From Candidatus Brockarchaeota archaeon (GTDB lineage Archaea > Thermoproteota > EX4484-205 > DTQO01): DNA of 9,026 nt. Where the stretch lies: the NCBI GenBank assembly GCA_017601265.1, contig JAFNJA010000079.1, positions 1 to 9,026 of the forward strand, written 5' to 3'. The notes below the pieces were generated by a model. That model was given only the letters and a program-made list of their open reading frames with translations, did not search any database and had not been told where the DNA came from. Position numbers and translations under genes: made by a program. The first letter of the stretch is position 1, and each line of letters opens with the position of its first letter. Of this stretch, positions 5,497 through 9,026 are shown in pieces.

Positions 5497-6696
5497 ATGA
5501 ACGCCGTAGGCGTCGTGCGGGACGGCCAGTGCAGGATAGACGATTACAGGATAGTGCGCGCGCTCGCCAGGGCCGGGGCGGAACCGCGCGAATTGATCTC
5601 GGAAGAGCTCGTGCTTCCAGCCGATCGAAAAGCGGTCAGAAGTTCGATCGGCGAGGTTGGCGCTTTGCTGGTTAGGCTGCAGAGCGGCAAGACGAGGTAC
5701 TTCCTCACCCGGGTGGCCGAGGCTTCGGGATACCGGGTCATCAACGCCTCCCCGGTCCAGGCGTATTCGAGGGACAAGTTCCTCACGTACCTTGCCATGG
5801 GCTCGTCGGGCGTGCCCACGCCGGCCGCCTCTTTCCCGCTCTACGCCCAGCAGGTCCTCGGCGGCGGGAAAAGGGGGCTCAGGAGGGAACTTTTTGGAAG
5901 GCTCGCGGAAACGGCTGAAAAGATGGTGGGCGGGATCCCTTGCGTTGAGAAGCCCGTCGACGGTTCGCACGGAAGGAAGGTCAGGATGCTGCGCACGGAC
6001 GGGGAGTTGAGGGAGGCCATGGGCGAGAGGAGCGCCATGGACCCGACGATCCTCCAGCCCTTCTACGACTCACCGTTCGAGATAAGGGCCGTCTCGATCA
6101 AGTACCCCGGATCTGGGCCCGAGCACCTCGCGTCGATCGCGAAGTGCGCTATCGAACGCGGGCAGGCTGTCAGGAACCTGGCGGTCACGGGCGTCCCGGT
6201 GCTTGTCGGGAGGCACAAGCTGGTCGAGAAGCTCGAGATCGCCGCCATGAACGTCCTGGCCCCGGGAACGGCTGATTACGCGGTAACGGGCAACGACTGG
6301 ACCCCGGCGAAGGTGCCTGAGAGCGAAGGTGAAAAGGTCCGCGCGTCCGCCAGGAAGCTCCTCCCCCTGTTCCAGCGCTTGAAGGCGAGCAGGGAAAGGT
6401 TGGCGAAGCTGTACAGGAGGTTGCACGGAAGCGCAGCTTTTCGAACCTCGCAGGAGCAGCTCGAGGAAGCCGAAGCCGCCCACGAGAGGGTTGCCCTCGA
6501 GTTCCTGAACGCGAGGGAGCACCGGGCTGCCGAGTCGGTCATATCGGCGTGGCTTGACGAGTCTTCCGAGCTCCTGCTTCTGGACGTCAACGACAACCAG
6601 GATTTCCCGAACGTGAGGGACTTGACGCAGAGGCGCGTTGAGGACGATTACGCAAGCATGGCGCTGGCGGTCTCCTCGCTCCCGCCGCCGAAGTAG
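5497..6696 (+). CDS. ATP-grasp ligase of the RimK/LysX type with a large helical insertion
   Basis: This predicted ATP-dependent carboxylate-amine ligase has 399 residues, against roughly 270-320 for RimK and LysX proteins. Landmarks in order are an N-terminal pre-ATP-grasp domain (1-80); INASP (82-86) and DKFLTY (93-98); GVPTP (105-109); VEKPVDGSHGRKV (150-162), with ATP-binding Lys152 and the flexible glycine-rich loop; QPFYDSPFEIR (187-197); NLAVTG (227-232); and LLLLDVNDN (359-367). The last is the metal-binding segment, where relatives have ExN; here it is Asp363-x-Asn365. Between NLAVTG and this segment are roughly 125 residues, about 90 more than usual, rich in Glu, Lys and Arg and predicted helical, possibly coiled coil (about 275-350). 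No signal peptide or membrane segment is seen. The gene lies 59 nt after the DUF47 gene. The ligase class is well supported; the substrate is unknown, and nothing in the window shows the lysine/arginine-biosynthesis genes that normally accompany LysX. Confidence 0.85.
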   Translation: MNAVGVVRDGQCRIDDYRIVRALARAGAEPRELISEELVLPADRKAVRSSIGEVGALLVRLQSGKTRYFLTRVAEASGYRVINASPVQAYSRDKFLTYLAMGSSGVPTPAASFPLYAQQVLGGGKRGLRRELFGRLAETAEKMVGGIPCVEKPVDGSHGRKVRMLRTDGELREAMGERSAMDPTILQPFYDSPFEIRAVSIKYPGSGPEHLASIAKCAIERGQAVRNLAVTGVPVLVGRHKLVEKLEIAAMNVLAPGTADYAVTGNDWTPAKVPESEGEKVRASARKLLPLFQRLKASRERLAKLYRRLHGSAAFRTSQEQLEEAEAAHERVALEFLNAREHRAAESVISAWLDESSELLLLDVNDNQDFPNVRDLTQRRVEDDYASMALAVSSLPPPK

Positions 6697-6699
6697 AGG

Positions 6700-7743
6700 T
6701 CACGCCAGGGGAAGTTTGGCGGGCTTCCGGGAGGCGGAAGACGCCTCGGCCGCCAAAGCGACCTCGAGGGCCCTCCTTCCGTCCTTCCCGTCAACCAGGG
6801 GGGGCTTGCCCTCCTTGACGCAGTCTATGAAATGCTGCAGTTCCAGCTTGATCGCCCCTTCGGTCTTGCCGTGGATCCTCGGGCGGTGTATCAGGTCCGG
6901 GAACTTGAACCCCTCGCCGTCGCAGCCCGTGACCATCATGGGCGGGAAATCAAGGTAAGCCGCGCCCTTCGTGCCGACGACCTCCACCTCTATGTCGGCC
7001 GCGAAGGCGCCCCAATCGCTCGGGCTTTTCCAGTCCGCCCACTTTTCCGGAAGGCCCCAACCCGTCTCGACGCTTCCCAAAGCCCCGTTCTTGAACTTCA
7101 TTAGGATCCAGGAGAAATCCGGCACCCCGAAAGACCTGCCGACCTCTTTGCTCACCGATTCGCAATAAACCCGCTCAACTTCGCCGCCTACGTACCAGAG
7201 CAGCAGGTCAATGTCGTGTATCCCGAGGAACATTATCGCCGAAACCCTGCCTCCGATCCTCTTCACCTGGGCCAAGGAACCGTTCCTCCTGGAGTACGCC
7301 CAGACCGGCTCCCCAAGGGATCCCGAATCTATCGCCTGCTTGATCTGGACGTAGCCGGGCGCGAACCTTAGGATGTGGCCGACCATGAGCTTGGTGCCGT
7401 TCCGCTCGGCGGCCTTTATCATCGCGTCCGCGTCTTCGAGCGAGGTCGCGATCGGCTTCTCCACGAGCACGTGTTTACCAGCTTTCGCGGCCTCCACCGC
7501 GGGATCCCTGTGCTCGCCCTCCGGCGTCACCACGCTGACCGCGTCGATGTCCTTCCTCTCCAAAAGGGGCGCCCAATCGCCGTACCATCTCTCCGCTTTG
7601 TACCTAGAGGCGACCTCCCTTGCCCTCTCCGCGTTCACGTCAGCTACCGCGACCAACTTGGCATCCGGAAGCTCCGAGTAAACCATCGAGTGGATCTCGC
7701 CGAACGCCCCGGCCCCTATGACGCCGATTCCGACCTCCTTCAT
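6700..7743 (-). CDS. Gfo/Idh/MocA-family NAD(P)-dependent oxidoreductase
   Basis: This 347-residue soluble dehydrogenase would act on a sugar, inositol or related polyol. The N-terminal Rossmann fold shows G10-A-G12-A-F-G15 and an acidic Asp35 at the end of the second strand, which favours NAD over NADP. The family's EKP motif is at 95-97 (Lys96 is normally catalytic). The C-terminal half has the H176-D177-I-D179 motif matching the family's catalytic His/Asp region, and ends in the usual GKPPLVDGKDGRRALEVA helix. The start is the ATG at 7743, because GVIGAGAFG must begin the protein and GGAGGG lies at 7759-7754 on the minus strand (10-nt spacing); the frame stays open upstream but without family similarity. 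The gene is convergent with the ATP-grasp gene, with only 3 nt between the two stop codons. Which substrate it oxidises cannot be told from motifs. Confidence 0.92.
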   Translation of the reverse strand: MKEVGIGVIGAGAFGEIHSMVYSELPDAKLVAVADVNAERAREVASRYKAERWYGDWAPLLERKDIDAVSVVTPEGEHRDPAVEAAKAGKHVLVEKPIATSLEDADAMIKAAERNGTKLMVGHILRFAPGYVQIKQAIDSGSLGEPVWAYSRRNGSLAQVKRIGGRVSAIMFLGIHDIDLLLWYVGGEVERVYCESVSKEVGRSFGVPDFSWILMKFKNGALGSVETGWGLPEKWADWKSPSDWGAFAADIEVEVVGTKGAAYLDFPPMMVTGCDGEGFKFPDLIHRPRIHGKTEGAIKLELQHFIDCVKEGKPPLVDGKDGRRALEVALAAEASSASRKPAKLPLA

Positions 7744-7770
7744 GGTCGGCGCGCCCTCCGCAGCGGAGCA

Positions 7771-7782
7771 TATTACTTTTGG
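7771..7782 (-). promoter_or_regulatory. Possible promoter of the oxidoreductase gene
   Basis: On the minus strand CCAAA (7782-7778) is followed by the AT-rich AGTAATAT (7778-7771). The expected start near 7749 would give an almost leaderless mRNA. It would exclude the GGAGGG site at 7759-7754, so one of the two signals is probably not the working one. Confidence 0.3.
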
Positions 7783-7893
7783 CCGCGTCCGCGCCCCGGC
7801 GAAACCCTGACTCGCCCGAGAGCGATTTGCTTTGGGCTCCCGCGAATCGGGCCTCGAGGCGGGCTGGGGACGCGGCGGAAAAGGAGCGAGGCA

Positions 7894-7903
7894 ACGCTTA
7901 TCC
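7894..7903 (+). promoter_or_regulatory. Weak TATA-like box before the zinc-ribbon gene
   Basis: CGCTTATCC at about 7895-7903 is the only AT-richer box upstream of this gene. It predicts a start near 7924, either just at an in-frame TTG (7925) or 18-19 nt ahead of the ATG at 7943. The match is poor. Confidence 0.25.
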
Positions 7904-7942
7904 GGAGACCCCGCCCCGGTTGGCTTGTCGAAGTTGCTGGGC

Positions 7943-8311
7943 ATGCCCTACGCCACGATCCGGTGCCCGAGGTGCGGGACCGCTTTCCCGATACCGCTCG
8001 CGCCGAGCACTACCAGGCACTTCGGTTGCCCGGTTTGCGGTTCCCTCATCGAGTGCGCGGTCAGCTACGACGGCAGGGTGAAGGTTTCCTCGACGACCTT
8101 CGAGGAGAGGGCCGCGAAGGAGGCGGTCGAAAGGGCGGTCAGGAACGTCGAAGAGTTCAAGAAAATAGGCGGGGCGATATTCTGCCCCAACTGCGGCTTT
8201 GACGTGTCTTCGGAAAAGATCAGGCACGAAAAGGACGGATCGGTTGTGATGGCCTACACCGTCTGCGCCAGGTGCGGAAGGAAGATAGAGTGGGCTTCGG
8301 TCCAGATTTGA
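7943..8311 (+). CDS. Small protein with two zinc ribbons, function unknown
   Basis: This 122-residue cytoplasmic protein has four CxxC knuckles. C8-P-R-C11 with C29-P-V-C32 forms an N-terminal zinc ribbon, and C81-P-N-C84 with C108-A-R-C111 forms a C-terminal one. They are joined by a charged helical linker (about 53-75). Each knuckle is followed by Gly, as in rubredoxin-like zinc ribbons. Such proteins bind nucleic acids or act in transcription and translation complexes, but no specific family is recognised. The start is placed at the ATG at 7943, because the upstream in-frame part is Gly/Arg-rich and looks non-coding; an in-frame TTG at 7925 is possible. It is the only plus-strand gene between two minus-strand genes, divergent from the oxidoreductase gene (199-nt gap) and ending 17 nt from the URO-D-like stop codon. 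Confidence 0.75.
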   Translation: MPYATIRCPRCGTAFPIPLAPSTTRHFGCPVCGSLIECAVSYDGRVKVSSTTFEERAAKEAVERAVRNVEEFKKIGGAIFCPNCGFDVSSEKIRHEKDGSVVMAYTVCARCGRKIEWASVQI

Positions 8312-8328
8312 TGCCGCGCTGCTGAGAG

Positions 8329-9026
8329 TCAGCCGTACTTGCCATATTTGCGCACGAGTTCGATGACCCTCTTGTAGTTCTGGAGGCTCACGTCCTTCGG
8401 GACGGAGTGGTCTGAGTGGTAGATGTAGCCTCCGCCGACCTTCGCAGCCCCTATTTTGGTTTTGATTTCGTTTTCGATCGGCCCCGGGTCGTCGAGCGCC
8501 ATCAGCCTGACGTCTATGCCTCCCATGAAGCTCATCTTGTCGCCGTACCGTTCCTTGAGCTCGACCAAGTCCATGCCCGCCTTCACTTCGAGCGGTTCGA
8601 GGCAGCTTATCCCCTCCTCGATGAAGTAGGGGATGAGGCTCTTGACGCATCCGCAACTGTGCAGTATCACGGGCATGCCCCTGCTCCTGAAGTACGAGCA
8701 CAGCTTCTTGAAGACCGGGTGCAGCTGTTGTTCGTAATGCTTCGGCGAAAAGAAGGTCCCGTTCTTGTACCCCAGGTCGCAGAAGAGATAGGCGCCGTCG
8801 AAATCGAACCCTCCCCTGATCATCCTCTCGCACATCTCGATCGCTAGCTTCGCGTCCGTCTCGTACATGTCTATCACCCAATCGGGTTCCCTAACGACGG
8901 CGAGCATGAGCCGCGCTGAGGCCACGTAGCTCTGCATCTTGTCGTACCCGACCGCGGCGTTGTATGTGATGAACTTCCCGCGGCTCCTCTCGAAGTGGTA
9001 AGAGTTGAGCGCGCTCACCCAATCGA
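8329..9026 (-). CDS. URO-D/MtaA-family protein (uroporphyrinogen decarboxylase-like, probable methyltransferase), partial
   Basis: This is the C-terminal part (about 232 residues) of a TIM-barrel protein of the uroporphyrinogen decarboxylase superfamily (COG0407-like). The frame stays open to the right edge, reading DWVSALNSYHF. The internal GTG at 9018 is therefore unlikely to be the start, and the N-terminal third is missing. Supporting features are GFDFDGAYLFCDLGYKNG, the barrel segment ILHSCGCVKSLIPYF (HSCGC at 8661-8647), CLEPLEVKAGMDL, FMGGIDVR, and the C-terminal GGGYIYHSDHSVPKDVS. The HxCG element is the zinc/thiol-activation motif of MtaA-type methyltransferases and is absent from true haem-pathway HemE, so a corrinoid- or thiol-dependent methyl transfer role is more likely than porphyrin decarboxylation. 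The third zinc ligand, normally Cys in the final GxGC loop, appears replaced (HSDHS). Substrate is unknown. Confidence 0.85.
   Translation of the reverse strand, partial: DWVSALNSYHFERSRGKFITYNAAVGYDKMQSYVASARLMLAVVREPDWVIDMYETDAKLAIEMCERMIRGGFDFDGAYLFCDLGYKNGTFFSPKHYEQQLHPVFKKLCSYFRSRGMPVILHSCGCVKSLIPYFIEEGISCLEPLEVKAGMDLVELKERYGDKMSFMGGIDVRLMALDDPGPIENEIKTKIGAAKVGGGYIYHSDHSVPKDVSLQNYKRVIELVRKYGKYG

Noticed and set aside
4726..5970. A 414-codon open frame on the minus strand across the DUF47 and ATP-grasp genes
   Set aside because: It lies antisense to two genes with clear family motifs and spans the gap between them; its translation is Ser/Arg/Leu-rich with no motif. Such frames are common in GC-rich DNA.
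5497..6696. Calling the ATP-grasp gene lysX (lysine biosynthesis)
   Set aside because: It has the large insertion and Asp363, and none of the lysine/arginine-carrier pathway genes is nearby, so a specific name is not justified.
7375..8202. A plus-strand frame antisense to the oxidoreductase gene and running into the zinc-ribbon gene
   Set aside because: It is out of frame with the CxxC protein and is Arg/Pro-rich; both real genes explain the region.

Overview
The window is about 9 kb of GC-rich archaeal chromosome. The archaeal call rests on four things seen in the sequence. The 5' end of an SSU rRNA gene carries the archaeal start (CCGGTTGATCCTGCCGG). There are BRE/TATA promoters. Shine-Dalgarno sites are of the GGAGG/GGTGA type ahead of ATG, GTG and TTG starts. 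Arginine is coded mostly by AGG. The rRNA looks like the TACK/Thermoproteota side of the tree (Nitrososphaeria or Bathyarchaeia-like), but I cannot place it more finely without a tree.

Layout. 1-428 is the 5' part of the 16S gene on the minus strand, running off the left edge. 429-820 has no protein gene. It holds the pre-rRNA leader, the rRNA promoter pointing left, and the promoter and ribosome binding site of a rightward operon, plus several inverted repeats. 821-4671 is a three-gene ABC-importer operon: a fused two-domain permease and two different ATPases, tightly coupled by overlapping or adjacent stop and start signals. No substrate-binding protein gene is present. A PhoU-like DUF47 gene (4748-5437) and a RimK/LysX-type ATP-grasp ligase gene (5497-6696) follow on the same strand, each with its own BRE/TATA element. 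The ATP-grasp gene meets a convergent Gfo/Idh/MocA oxidoreductase gene (7743-6700, minus) with only 3 nt between the stop codons. A small double zinc-ribbon protein (7943-8311, plus) sits between that oxidoreductase and a URO-D/MtaA-family protein (minus) that runs off the right edge.

How it may fit together. The rightward genes 821-6696 look like one functional neighbourhood: importer core, PhoU-like regulator and ATP-grasp ligase. PhoU-family proteins usually go with phosphate transport (Pst, or PiT for DUF47). The transporter here is instead of the sulfate/molybdate/iron/thiamine type, so it may move phosphate, another oxyanion or a metal; the sequence does not settle which. The ATP-grasp protein has an unusual helical insertion of about 90 residues and an Asp where the family normally has a metal-binding Glu. 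The right-hand minus-strand genes (oxidoreductase and URO-D-like methyltransferase) look like a separate small-molecule metabolism locus.

The points most worth a second look are the ABC/DUF47/ATP-grasp association, the modified ATP-grasp enzyme, an 8-bp perfect inverted repeat over the likely start site of the DUF47 gene, a 60-bp perfectly identical patch between the two ATPase genes, and 16S mismatches to a common archaeal primer.
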